Counted from the stretch's first letter, positions 1-5,756 are shown. The stretch is 5,972 nt of DNA from Paludibacteraceae bacterium (GCA_018055865.1 JAGPGR010000126.1:1-5972), one strand, 5' to 3'. Notes: generated by a model from the letters alone, not told the origin. A program made the numbers and translations.

Positions 1-32
1 AAATGGGACAGGTGGAAATACAGGTTCCCTAA
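1..32 (+). CDS. 3' end of upstream gene, probably RND efflux adaptor (membrane fusion protein), partial
   Basis: Only the tail is in the window. In the frame with codons at 3-5, 6-8 and so on, the DNA reads MGQVEIQVP followed by TAA at 30-32. What is seen is just these nine residues and a stop. The short hydrophobic and charged ending resembles the C-terminus of periplasmic adaptors, which often end in a beta strand of this kind. The gene directly upstream of an HAE1 permease, on the same strand and followed by a TolC-family channel, is usually the adaptor. The identification is therefore mainly from context. The other two forward frames are open or end nearby without a recognisable product. 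The adaptor would be a lipoprotein or inner-membrane-anchored protein joining permease and channel. The stop lies in a CCCTAA string that could be a decayed copy of the repeat found at the other gene ends. Confidence 0.4.
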   Translation, partial: MGQVEIQVP

Positions 33-38
33 TCTGCC

Positions 39-90
39 AAAGACCCCGATATAACGGGATAAACCAGGCTCATCCACGATGGGGGTCTTT
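39..90 (+). terminator. Inverted repeat with T-rich 3' flank: possible terminator or attenuator between adaptor and permease
   Basis: AAAGACCCC at 39-47 is perfectly complementary to GGGGTCTTT at 82-90, a 9-bp stem around a 34-nt interior. Just inside the closing stem, CATC (71-74) can pair with GATG (78-81) and could stack on it. A competing small hairpin can form from CCCG (45-48) and CGGG (55-58). T-rich DNA follows (88-100). The loop is long for a classical intrinsic terminator, so it could equally be an attenuator, an mRNA stability element or a chance dyad. Its position inside a presumed operon would lower, not abolish, expression of the permease relative to the adaptor. Confidence 0.35.
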
Positions 91-140
91 TCTGCTTTCT
101 ACCGAATATCCTTATTTATAAAACATTGTATCAAACTAAA

Positions 141-161
141 TTCCCCTTTAGGGGTTAGGGG
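141..161 (-). repeat. GC-rich gene-end repeat, unit A (before permease start)
   Basis: Read on the minus strand, 158-141 is CTAACCCCTAAAGGGGAA, matching 15 of 18 bases of unit E at the other end of the permease gene (3188-3205, plus strand). It contains CCCC (143-146), TTTA and GGGG (151-154), a 4-bp hairpin with a 4-nt loop. The G-rich strand is the sense strand of the permease and a second GGGG run (158-161) lies just before the start codon. Reading the permease frame upstream through this unit gives NSPLGVRG, a peptide due to the repeat and not part of the protein. Confidence 0.65.
157..161 (+). promoter_or_regulatory. Shine-Dalgarno-like AGGGG for the permease, supplied by repeat unit A
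   Basis: AGGGG ends 7 nt before the ATG at 169-171. This spacing supports 169 as the start over the ATG at 79. Bacteroidota often initiate without a strong Shine-Dalgarno sequence, so its functional weight is uncertain. Confidence 0.4.
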
Positions 162-168
162 CTATTGT

Positions 169-3100
169 ATGAATTTATCCGAATTAAGTATTAAACGACC
201 CGTTTTATCCACAGTTTTTGTGTTGATAATCCTATTGCTTGGAGGTATAGGCTACACATACCTGGCTGTAAGGGAATATCCGAGTGTGGACAATCCAATT
301 ATCACTGTATCAGTATCTTATCCCGGCGCCAATGCTGATGTAATTGAAAAGCAAATAACCGAACCGCTGGAACAAAACATCAACGGAATACCGGGCATAC
401 GATCGCTTATGAGTTCGAGCAGCCAGGGATATTCCAGGATAACAGTGGAATTTGAATTAAGCGTTGATATGGAAACCGCTGCCAACGACGTTCGCGACAA
501 AGTATCACGTGCACAGCGTTATCTTCCCCGGGATGTTGACCCGCCAACCGTCTCGAAAGCCGATGCAGATGCCGATCCGATTATGCAAATCACGGTTCAG
601 AGTCCCAACCGCTCGCTGCTTGAACTCACCGAGATAGCAGAGCTTACTGTAAAAGAACGGCTTCAAACCATTCAGGATGTAAGTGCAGTAGAAATATGGG
701 GAGAAAACCGCTATGCAATGCGGCTCTGGCTCGACCCCACAAAAATGGCTGCTTACAACATTACCCCACTCGATGTAAAAAACACACTCGACCGTGAAAA
801 TATCGAACTTCCGGCCGGCAGTATCGAAGGCGATCAGATAGAACGCTCCATTCGCACTATGGGACTGATGATTACTCCCGAAGAATTTAACAATATAATT
901 CTGATTGAAAACGACAAACGAATTGTGCGTTTTCGCGACATTGGTTTTGCTGAACTGGACAGTGAAAACCGCAAAAACATTCTCCGCCTGAACGGTATAC
1001 CCATGGTTAGCACCATTATTATTCCTCAACCCGGAGCCAATCAGATAAACATTGCCGACGAAGCACGTATGCGCGTGGATCAGATGAAAAAAGACCTGCC
1101 TGAAGACGTAAAAGTAGATGTGGTTTTTGATAATACCCGATTTATCCGGGCATCCATTTCTGAAGTTCAATCCACAGTATATGTGGCATTTGCACTGGTT
1201 GTCATTATCATTTTTCTTTTCCTTCGGAATTGGCGCGTTACACTCATCCCTGCGCTGGTTATTCCGGTTTCACTTATCGGTTCATTTTTTGTGATGTATT
1301 TGGCCGGATTTTCCATCAATGTACTTTCGATGCTCGCCATTGTGCTGGCAGTAGGGCTGGTGGTAGACGATGCCATTGTGGTGACAGAAAATATTTACAA
1401 AAAAATAGAATTGGGTATGGAGCCCAAAAAAGCAGCAATAGAAGGCTCAAAAGAGATTTTCTTTGCAGTTGTTTCTACCACTATCACGCTCGTTGCCGTA
1501 TTTTTCCCCATTGTTTTTCTGGAAGGAATGACCGGTCGTCTTTTTCGTGAATTTAGTATTGTAATTTCGGGCGCGGTCATCATTTCATCGTTCGTAGCTT
1601 TGACTTTTACGCCAATGCTCTCATCTAAATTATTGAAAAAGAAAGAAAAGCATAACTGGTTTCAGGAGAAAACTGAACCTTTATTCGAAAAAATGAATTC
1701 CGCTTACGAAAACATGCTGAAAAGTTTTATTGGCAGAAAATGGCTGGTTATTCCCATTGTAGTGGTTACCATTGGCCTGATTTTCCTTTTTTGGAACATT
1801 ATTCCGGCCGAAATGGCTCCCCTGGAAGACCGCTCGCAAGTCATGATTCGAACTTCGGCTCCTGAAGGTGCTACCTATGAATTTGTAAGAGATTATACCG
1901 AAAAAATATCCGACATTGCCGATTCGGTTGCTCCGGAGCGCGAGTCGAACGTCACCATCAATCGAAGCGGTTTCGGCATGGTACGGTTTATATTACCCGA
2001 TTTAAAAGTGCGTGAACGCAGTCAGATGGAAATAGCCGACGAACTGACCAAAGCCGTTCGGTCGCAAACCGCAGCCCGGTCGTTTGTTCAGCAACAATCT
2101 TCATTTGGCGGACGCAGGGGCGGAATGCCTATCCAGTACGTGCTGCAGGCTCCCAATATTCAGAAGCTGGAAGAGTTTATTCCGCCATTTATGGATGAGG
2201 TAAGCAAAAGTCCCTATTTCCAGATGTCTGATGTGAATCTGAAATTTACAAAACCCGAAACACGCATAGTTATTGACCGGGATAAAGCCGCATTACTTGG
2301 CGTAAGCACCCGGGAAATAGGCCAAACGTTGCAATACGCATTGAGCGGACAGCGAATGGGTTATTTCTATATGAACGGAAAACAATATCAGATATTAGCA
2401 GAAATAAACCGCCAGCAACGCAACACTCCCCTTGATCTGAAGTCCATTTATATTAAAAATTCGGTCGGACAAATGATTCAACTGGACAATGTAGTGCAAC
2501 TGGAAGAAACGGTGGCTCCACCCCAATTGTACCGCTACAATCGATTCAACTCAGCCACTATTTCGGCCGGACTGGCTCCCGGATACTCACTCGGGCAGGG
2601 CATTGATGAGATGGACCGGATTGCCAAAGCCACTCTCGACGAAACTTTCCGAACGGCACTCGAAGGTGAATCGCGCAATTTCAGGGAAAGTTCATCCAGT
2701 TTGCTTTTTGCTTTTGTATTAGCTTTACTACTCATTATCCTGATTTTAGCCGCGCAGTTCGAAAGTTTCAAAGACCCGTTTATAATTATGTTTACAGTTC
2801 CTCTGGCTATTGGCGGTGCACTGCTATTCATGTGGATAGCCGGTGTAACGATGAATATTTATAGTCAGATCGGATTGATTATGCTGATTGGACTGGTAGC
2901 AAAAAACGGTATTTTAATTGTTGAATTTGCCAATCAGCGCCAAAACGCCGGCATGGATAAGTTTGAAGCCATTCAGGGTGCATCTGTGCTACGCTTACGA
3001 CCGATTTTGATGACTAGTGCTTCTACCATTTTAGGATTACTGCCGTTGGTTTTTGCTTCGGGCGAAGGGGCCAACGGGAGGATTGCGATGGGTATAGCTG

Positions 3101-3198
3101 TGGTAGGCGGCATGTTAATTTCCACACTGCTTACGCTTTTTGTGGTGCCGGCCATGTATATGTATATTGCTACAAAGAGGACCAGTCCTAACCTCTAA
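169..3198 (+). CDS. RND (HAE1-type) multidrug efflux permease, inner-membrane subunit
   Basis: This 1009-residue protein is a proton-driven efflux permease of the RND superfamily (AcrB/MdtB/MdtC relatives), expected to form a trimer in the inner membrane and pass substrates to a TolC-like channel through an adaptor. Visible features in order: the N-terminal signature around SIKRPV and the first membrane segment (about 12-34); first periplasmic domain with the EPLEQNINGIPGI and VRDKV motifs; membrane segments 2-6 from about 335, with the paired Asp400-Asp401 in segment 4 (GLVVDDAIVV); segment 7 at about 525-543; second periplasmic domain with the usual docking-region sequence; segments 8-12 from about 843, with Lys912 in segment 10 (GLVAKNGILIVEF) and the LRLRPILMTS motif at 941-950. 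Asp, Asp and Lys match the AcrB proton-relay residues 407, 408 and 940. It is somewhat shorter than AcrB (1049); part of this is a short loop near residues 598-611. The start is 169 because MNLSELSIKRP fits the family N-terminus; an upstream in-frame ATG at 79 adds 30 unrelated residues. The C-terminal TSPNL comes from a repeat. Substrate unknown. Confidence 0.95.
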   Translation: MNLSELSIKRPVLSTVFVLIILLLGGIGYTYLAVREYPSVDNPIITVSVSYPGANADVIEKQITEPLEQNINGIPGIRSLMSSSSQGYSRITVEFELSVDMETAANDVRDKVSRAQRYLPRDVDPPTVSKADADADPIMQITVQSPNRSLLELTEIAELTVKERLQTIQDVSAVEIWGENRYAMRLWLDPTKMAAYNITPLDVKNTLDRENIELPAGSIEGDQIERSIRTMGLMITPEEFNNIILIENDKRIVRFRDIGFAELDSENRKNILRLNGIPMVSTIIIPQPGANQINIADEARMRVDQMKKDLPEDVKVDVVFDNTRFIRASISEVQSTVYVAFALVVIIIFLFLRNWRVTLIPALVIPVSLIGSFFVMYLAGFSINVLSMLAIVLAVGLVVDDAIVVTENIYKKIELGMEPKKAAIEGSKEIFFAVVSTTITLVAVFFPIVFLEGMTGRLFREFSIVISGAVIISSFVALTFTPMLSSKLLKKKEKHNWFQEKTEPLFEKMNSAYENMLKSFIGRKWLVIPIVVVTIGLIFLFWNIIPAEMAPLEDRSQVMIRTSAPEGATYEFVRDYTEKISDIADSVAPERESNVTINRSGFGMVRFILPDLKVRERSQMEIADELTKAVRSQTAARSFVQQQSSFGGRRGGMPIQYVLQAPNIQKLEEFIPPFMDEVSKSPYFQMSDVNLKFTKPETRIVIDRDKAALLGVSTREIGQTLQYALSGQRMGYFYMNGKQYQILAEINRQQRNTPLDLKSIYIKNSVGQMIQLDNVVQLEETVAPPQLYRYNRFNSATISAGLAPGYSLGQGIDEMDRIAKATLDETFRTALEGESRNFRESSSSLLFAFVLALLLIILILAAQFESFKDPFIIMFTVPLAIGGALLFMWIAGVTMNIYSQIGLIMLIGLVAKNGILIVEFANQRQNAGMDKFEAIQGASVLRLRPILMTSASTILGLLPLVFASGEGANGRIAMGIAVVGGMLISTLLTLFVVPAMYMYIATKRTSPNL

Positions 3199-3205
3199 CG
3201 GCGAA
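3184..3205 (+). repeat. GC-rich gene-end repeat, unit E (across permease stop)
   Basis: CTAACCTCTAACGGCGAA at 3188-3205 is the inverted counterpart of unit A (15 of 18 identical). It encodes the last residues SPNL and the TAA stop of the permease. AGAGG (3176-3180) and CCTCT (3192-3196) could pair across the stop region with an 11-nt loop. The C-rich strand is the sense strand here, opposite to the units before gene starts. Confidence 0.6.
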
Positions 3206-3228
3206 AAAGTCAGAACTTTGATTTTTTT
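3206..3228 (+). terminator. Weak hairpin plus T-run after permease
   Basis: AAAGT (3206-3210), CAGA and ACTTT (3215-3219) form a 5-bp AT-rich stem with a 4-nt loop. Seven T residues follow at 3222-3228. The T-run fits an intrinsic terminator, but the stem is weak. Readthrough into the channel gene 199 nt downstream is plausible. The rest of this gap (to 3366) is AT-rich and I see no perfect TAnnTTTG element; TTATTTTG at 3231-3238 has one mismatch and no properly spaced -33 partner. Confidence 0.25.
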
Positions 3229-3366
3229 GATTATTTTGACAACTAAAAAAACGTATTGTTTTTCTCATATATTTATTATTTTACGACTTTATTCTGAATC
3301 TTGTTTCATTATACAATCAGGATACTGATTACGCAAAACACACAAATTGATAAAAAGCAAAAAAAT

Positions 3367-3390
3367 CTCACTTCGGGGGGATTTGGGGAG
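3367..3390 (-). repeat. GC-rich gene-end repeat, unit B (before channel start)
   Basis: The plus strand runs CTCACTTCGGGGGG then ATTTGGGGAG. Its reverse complement aligns with unit C at the end of the same gene (4716-4739): 21 of 25 columns identical with two mismatches and two single-base gaps, by hand alignment. CTC and GAG lie at its two ends. The unit sits at the same distance from the channel start codon as unit A from the permease start. Confidence 0.6.
3385..3390 (+). promoter_or_regulatory. Shine-Dalgarno-like GGGGAG for the channel gene, supplied by repeat unit B
   Basis: GGGGAG ends 7 nt before the ATG at 3398-3400, the start that also places a signal peptide at the N-terminus. The in-frame ATG at 3347 lacks such a site and its translation would run through the repeat. 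Confidence 0.4.
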
Positions 3391-3397
3391 CATTTCT

Positions 3398-4738
3398 ATG
3401 AAAAAACTTTTAACTATATTTCTCTATTTTCTCATTCCGTTTATTACTTTTTCGCAAGAAAAAATGGATTTGGGTGAATGTCTGCGCATCGGCCTGGAGC
3501 AAAATTTTGATATCCGGCTTTCGAGAAATAACCAGCAAATAACCGACAACAATGCTACTCCGGGCAATGCAGGGATGCTTCCGACAGTAGAATTGAGCAG
3601 CAGTTTCAACACCACGGCTGTGAGTGGAAGCGACCAGTTTCCGAAGGATGGAAGCGATAAAACAAGTATTCGCGGTTCACATACCGAAACGCTGAACGCA
3701 GGTGCAAACCTTAACTGGATGCTTTTTGAAGGATTCAGAGCGCAAACAAGCTACAAAAAACTTCGGGAACTGCAGCAGATGGGTGAACTGAACACGCAAT
3801 CCGTTATTGAGAATTTCATTGCCGACCTTTCAGCCGAATACTACAACTTCGTACAGCAAAATATCCGGATGAAAAACCTTCGTTCAGCTGTTCGACTCTC
3901 GCGTGAGCGAATGCGAATTGTAGAAGCCCGTTATCAAATCGGGAATATGTCACGGCTGGATTTACAGCAGGCACGGGTGGATTTCAATACCGACAGTTCA
4001 CGATTGATGCATCAGTACGAATTGCTGAATACTTCACGCATAAAAATGAACGAACTTATGGGAAATCAGGATGTTGACAGGCAATTTCAATCGGCCGACA
4101 CGGCTATCCTTGTTGTTACCTTGTTGGAAAAAAACGCATTACAGGAAAAAATATATTCCGATAACATTCTGATGAAATTAGCTGAAAAAGAAAAAATAAT
4201 CAGTGAGCTCGACCTTAAAACGGCCAGAAGTCAAAACTTCCCTTACCTGAGGCTCAATACCGGCTACGGTTTGACTCATTTCAATTACAACCGGGGAAAT
4301 CTGGACAAACAAAACACGTGGGGACCCAATGTGGGATTGACACTCGGATTCCGTCTATTCGACGGTTTCAATAAAGTGCGGGAGCAAAACAACGCGCGTA
4401 TTCAGATTGAAAACAGACTGTTAGAAAATGATCAGTTGAAACTTTCGCTCAACAGCCGGTTTACCAATATCTGGCTGGCTTACCGGAATAATATCGAACT
4501 GCTTTCGCTTGAAAAAATCAGCCTTGAAAATGCCCGGTTGAATTACGAAATTGCGATGGACAGATACAAACTGGGTGATTTATCCGGCTTACAGCTTCGG
4601 GAAGCGCAAAACAATCTGCTGGCAGCCGAAGAACGGCTCGTATCGGCCGAATACAGTGCCAAACTGTATGAAATATCACTGATGCAAATCAGTGGAAAGA
4701 TTGGGGAATATTTATCTCCTCCAAACCTCCCCGAATGA
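3398..4738 (+). CDS. TolC-family outer-membrane efflux protein
   Basis: This 446-residue protein is the likely outer-membrane channel of the pump: family members form trimers with a beta barrel in the outer membrane and a long alpha-helical tunnel in the periplasm. Residues 1-20 (MKKL, hydrophobic core, ending TFSQ) form a Sec signal peptide. The mature part shows the internal duplication of the family: LFEGF at 109-113 and RYQIGNMSRLDLQQAR at 178-193 recur as LFDGF at 320-324 and RYKLGDLSGLQLREAQ at 389-404, each offset by exactly 211 residues. The intervening long charged helices suit the coiled-coil tunnel, and the GNAGMLPTVELS and NFPYLRLNTGYG stretches suit strands of the barrel. No lipobox is seen: the first Cys is residue 28, beyond the signal peptide. 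The start at 3398 is chosen over the ATG at 3347, which would put 17 residues (partly repeat-encoded) before the signal peptide. The tail SPPNLPE and the TGA stop lie in a repeat. It is 199 nt downstream of the permease, same strand, probably one functional unit, though independent transcription cannot be excluded. Confidence 0.93.
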   Translation: MKKLLTIFLYFLIPFITFSQEKMDLGECLRIGLEQNFDIRLSRNNQQITDNNATPGNAGMLPTVELSSSFNTTAVSGSDQFPKDGSDKTSIRGSHTETLNAGANLNWMLFEGFRAQTSYKKLRELQQMGELNTQSVIENFIADLSAEYYNFVQQNIRMKNLRSAVRLSRERMRIVEARYQIGNMSRLDLQQARVDFNTDSSRLMHQYELLNTSRIKMNELMGNQDVDRQFQSADTAILVVTLLEKNALQEKIYSDNILMKLAEKEKIISELDLKTARSQNFPYLRLNTGYGLTHFNYNRGNLDKQNTWGPNVGLTLGFRLFDGFNKVREQNNARIQIENRLLENDQLKLSLNSRFTNIWLAYRNNIELLSLEKISLENARLNYEIAMDRYKLGDLSGLQLREAQNNLLAAEERLVSAEYSAKLYEISLMQISGKIGEYLSPPNLPE

Positions 4739-4746
4739 GAGGTTTT
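4716..4746 (+). repeat. GC-rich gene-end repeat, unit C, with hairpin across channel stop codon
   Basis: The unit (4716-4739) is the inverted partner of unit B. AAACCTC (4723-4729) and GAGGTTT (4739-4745) form a perfect 7-bp stem with the 9-nt loop CCCGAATGA, whose last three bases are the stop codon. TTTT at 4743-4746 closes it. The hairpin might act as a weak terminator or protect the mRNA 3' end. The repeat codes for the last residues, PPNLPE. Confidence 0.6.
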
Positions 4747-4794
4747 GAGAGTGAAAAAATGAAACTATTTATAATTCCCGATAGCCGCTTTTTG

Positions 4795-4816
4795 CCTTCT
4801 GAAGTTTGGCGGGGCT
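4795..4816 (-). repeat. GC-rich gene-end repeat, unit D (at pirin stop), divergent
   Basis: On the minus strand the sequence from 4816 begins AGCCCCGCCAAACTTC and continues to AGAAGG. It shares CCAAAC, a following TC and a GAA with unit C, and AGCCCC with unit A. It starts within the pirin stop codon, again C-rich on the sense strand of its gene. Units C and D thus face each other in the 76-nt gap between the convergent genes. The similarity is looser than in the other pairs. CTTCTGAAG (4797-4805) forms a short local dyad. Confidence 0.4.
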
Positions 4817-5531
4817 ACTTCATCGGTACTTCTATCAGCAGTATTTCAGCGTCTTGTGAGAGCGCTTTCACCGAAAATTTATCCAAATCCCACATTCCAA
4901 AGCCATCGCGCGTATCCAGTTTGGTGCCATTCACTTCCAGTTCGCCGCTCAAAACGAAAGCGTACACTCCGTTTCCGGTTTTTTTTATTTTGTAATCCAG
5001 CGAAAAATCCCTGTCAAACTGCGCCAGGTGAAACCAAGCATCCTGATGAAGCCAAACTCCATCGTCATCAGGATTGGGCGATACTATCTGCTGGAAATTA
5101 TTCCTGCGGTGGTTAATATCGAGAGTAATTTGATCATAACGGGGTGTAACACCTTTTTTATTCGGGAAAACCCAGATCTGAAGGAATTTCACCAGTCGGT
5201 CGTTGTTATGATTATATTCACTGTGGTATATACCGGTTCCGGCACTCATCACCTGCACGTCGCCATGACGGATTATCGCCGTATTTCCCATGCTGTCTTT
5301 GTGCTCCAAATCGCCCTCCAGCGGTATGCTTACTATTTCCATATCGTTGTGAGGATGCGTACCGAAACCCTGCCCGGCCTGTACGGTATCATCATTCAAC
5401 ACCCGCAGCATTCCGAAATGAACCCGCTCCGGATTGTGATAGCCCGCAAAACTGAAAGTATGATAAGAATTGAGCCAGCCGTGATCGGCATGTCCACGTG
5501 TTGAAGCTTTGTGATATATTGTTTTTGTCAT
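4815..5531 (-). CDS. Pirin family (YhhW-like) bicupin protein
   Basis: This 238-residue protein belongs to the pirin/YhhW bicupin family, cytoplasmic metal-binding proteins, some of which show quercetin 2,3-dioxygenase activity in vitro; the physiological role is usually unknown. The N-terminal sequence HADHGWLNSYHTFSFAGYHNP is followed by FGMLRVLNDD, typical for the family. His59, His61, His103 and Glu105 lie in GTHPHNDMEIVS and GTGIYHSEYN and correspond to the four metal ligands of E. coli YhhW (His57, His59, His101, Glu103) with an offset of two. A second, degenerate cupin covers the C-terminal half (about 150-238) and shows no ligand set. Length agrees with YhhW (231). The start at 5531 gives MTKTIYHKAS; an in-frame ATG further upstream (5579) would add 16 residues, MILIQKVLSKKNRDRK, that do not fit the family. 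It is convergent with the efflux genes and divergent from the GTPase gene, so transcribed alone. Enzymatic substrate cannot be inferred. Confidence 0.93.
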   Translation of the reverse strand: MTKTIYHKASTRGHADHGWLNSYHTFSFAGYHNPERVHFGMLRVLNDDTVQAGQGFGTHPHNDMEIVSIPLEGDLEHKDSMGNTAIIRHGDVQVMSAGTGIYHSEYNHNNDRLVKFLQIWVFPNKKGVTPRYDQITLDINHRRNNFQQIVSPNPDDDGVWLHQDAWFHLAQFDRDFSLDYKIKKTGNGVYAFVLSGELEVNGTKLDTRDGFGMWDLDKFSVKALSQDAEILLIEVPMK

Positions 5532-5593
5532 TTTTCTATCTCTATTTTTTTTTGATAATACTTTTTGGATTAATATCATTAAAACAACGTTAC

Positions 5594-5601
5594 CAAATAT
5601 A
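5594..5601 (-). promoter_or_regulatory. Candidate Bacteroidota -7 promoter element for pirin gene
   Basis: The minus strand reads TATATTTG, a perfect TAnnTTTG. It lies 62 nt before the start codon, giving a predicted leader of about 55 nt. I see no clear TTTG at the -33 position; the nearest, ATTG at 5629-5626, has a 24-nt spacer, longer than usual. Confidence 0.45.
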
Positions 5602-5616
5602 AGTTGAAAAGTAAAA

Positions 5617-5642
5617 ATTGATAATCAATAAAGATAATTGAT
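5617..5642. promoter_or_regulatory. Operator-like ATTGAT/ATCAAT dyad cluster
   Basis: ATTGATAATCAAT (5617-5629) is a perfect dyad with a 1-nt centre. A further ATTGAT follows at 5637-5642, 20 nt from the first, and another at 5669-5674. The cluster overlaps the expected -33 region of the pirin promoter. GATAAT at 5620-5625 and 5633-5638 also resembles hexamers found in Fur-type sites. AT-rich DNA gives such dyads by chance fairly often, so binding is a guess. Confidence 0.3.
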
Positions 5643-5726
5643 ACTGTTATTCCCAATCCGCTCTGTAGATTGATTTGAGAATCCTGATTTTTTTGCATAT
5701 TTTTTATATATTTATCGATATATTTT

Positions 5727-5756
5727 TTCGTTGAGAAAAATAAAATTTTATCTTTG
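5727..5756 (+). promoter_or_regulatory. Candidate Bacteroidota promoter for the GTPase gene
   Basis: TATCTTTG at 5749-5756 is a perfect TAnnTTTG -7 element. Upstream, TTCG (5727-5730, 18-nt spacer) or GTTG (5730-5733, 15-nt spacer) is an imperfect TTTG-like -33 element. Transcription would start near 5762 with a leader of roughly 35 nt. An AT-rich dyad centred on TATCGATA (5713-5720) lies just upstream and could be an operator. Confidence 0.5.

Noticed and set aside
79..168. In-frame ATG at 79 extending the permease by 30 residues
   Set aside because: The added peptide crosses half of an inverted repeat and a dispersed repeat unit (NSPLGVRG) and does not fit the HAE1 N-terminus, which begins at MNLSELSIKRP.
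505..1170. Long open frame on the minus strand inside the permease gene (221 codons)
   Set aside because: It lies antisense to strongly conserved RND sequence and its translation has no domain or plausible composition; a shadow of the real gene.
3301..3320. Sigma70-like TTGTTT and TATAC strings before the channel gene
   Set aside because: Spacing is too short for -35/-10 and Bacteroidota use a different consensus; AT-rich chance match.
3347..3397. In-frame ATG at 3347 extending the channel protein by 17 residues
   Set aside because: It would put repeat-encoded residues before a proper signal peptide; the ATG at 3398 has the correct signal-peptide layout and an upstream GGGGAG.
141..4816. 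CRISPR or insertion-sequence explanation for the GC-rich units
   Set aside because: Units are dispersed, divergent and without regular spacers, and no transposase or target-site duplications are visible.
4735..4995. Plus-strand small open frame starting at the channel stop
   Set aside because: It begins in a repeat and runs antisense to the pirin C-terminus; no family features.
5028..5504. Plus-strand open frame of 158 codons antisense to pirin
   Set aside because: The pirin frame carries all metal ligands and family motifs; the opposite frame shows no recognisable protein.
5532..5579. Upstream in-frame ATG for the pirin gene
   Set aside because: Sixteen Lys-rich residues from AT-rich leader DNA; family alignment starts at MTKTIYHKAS.
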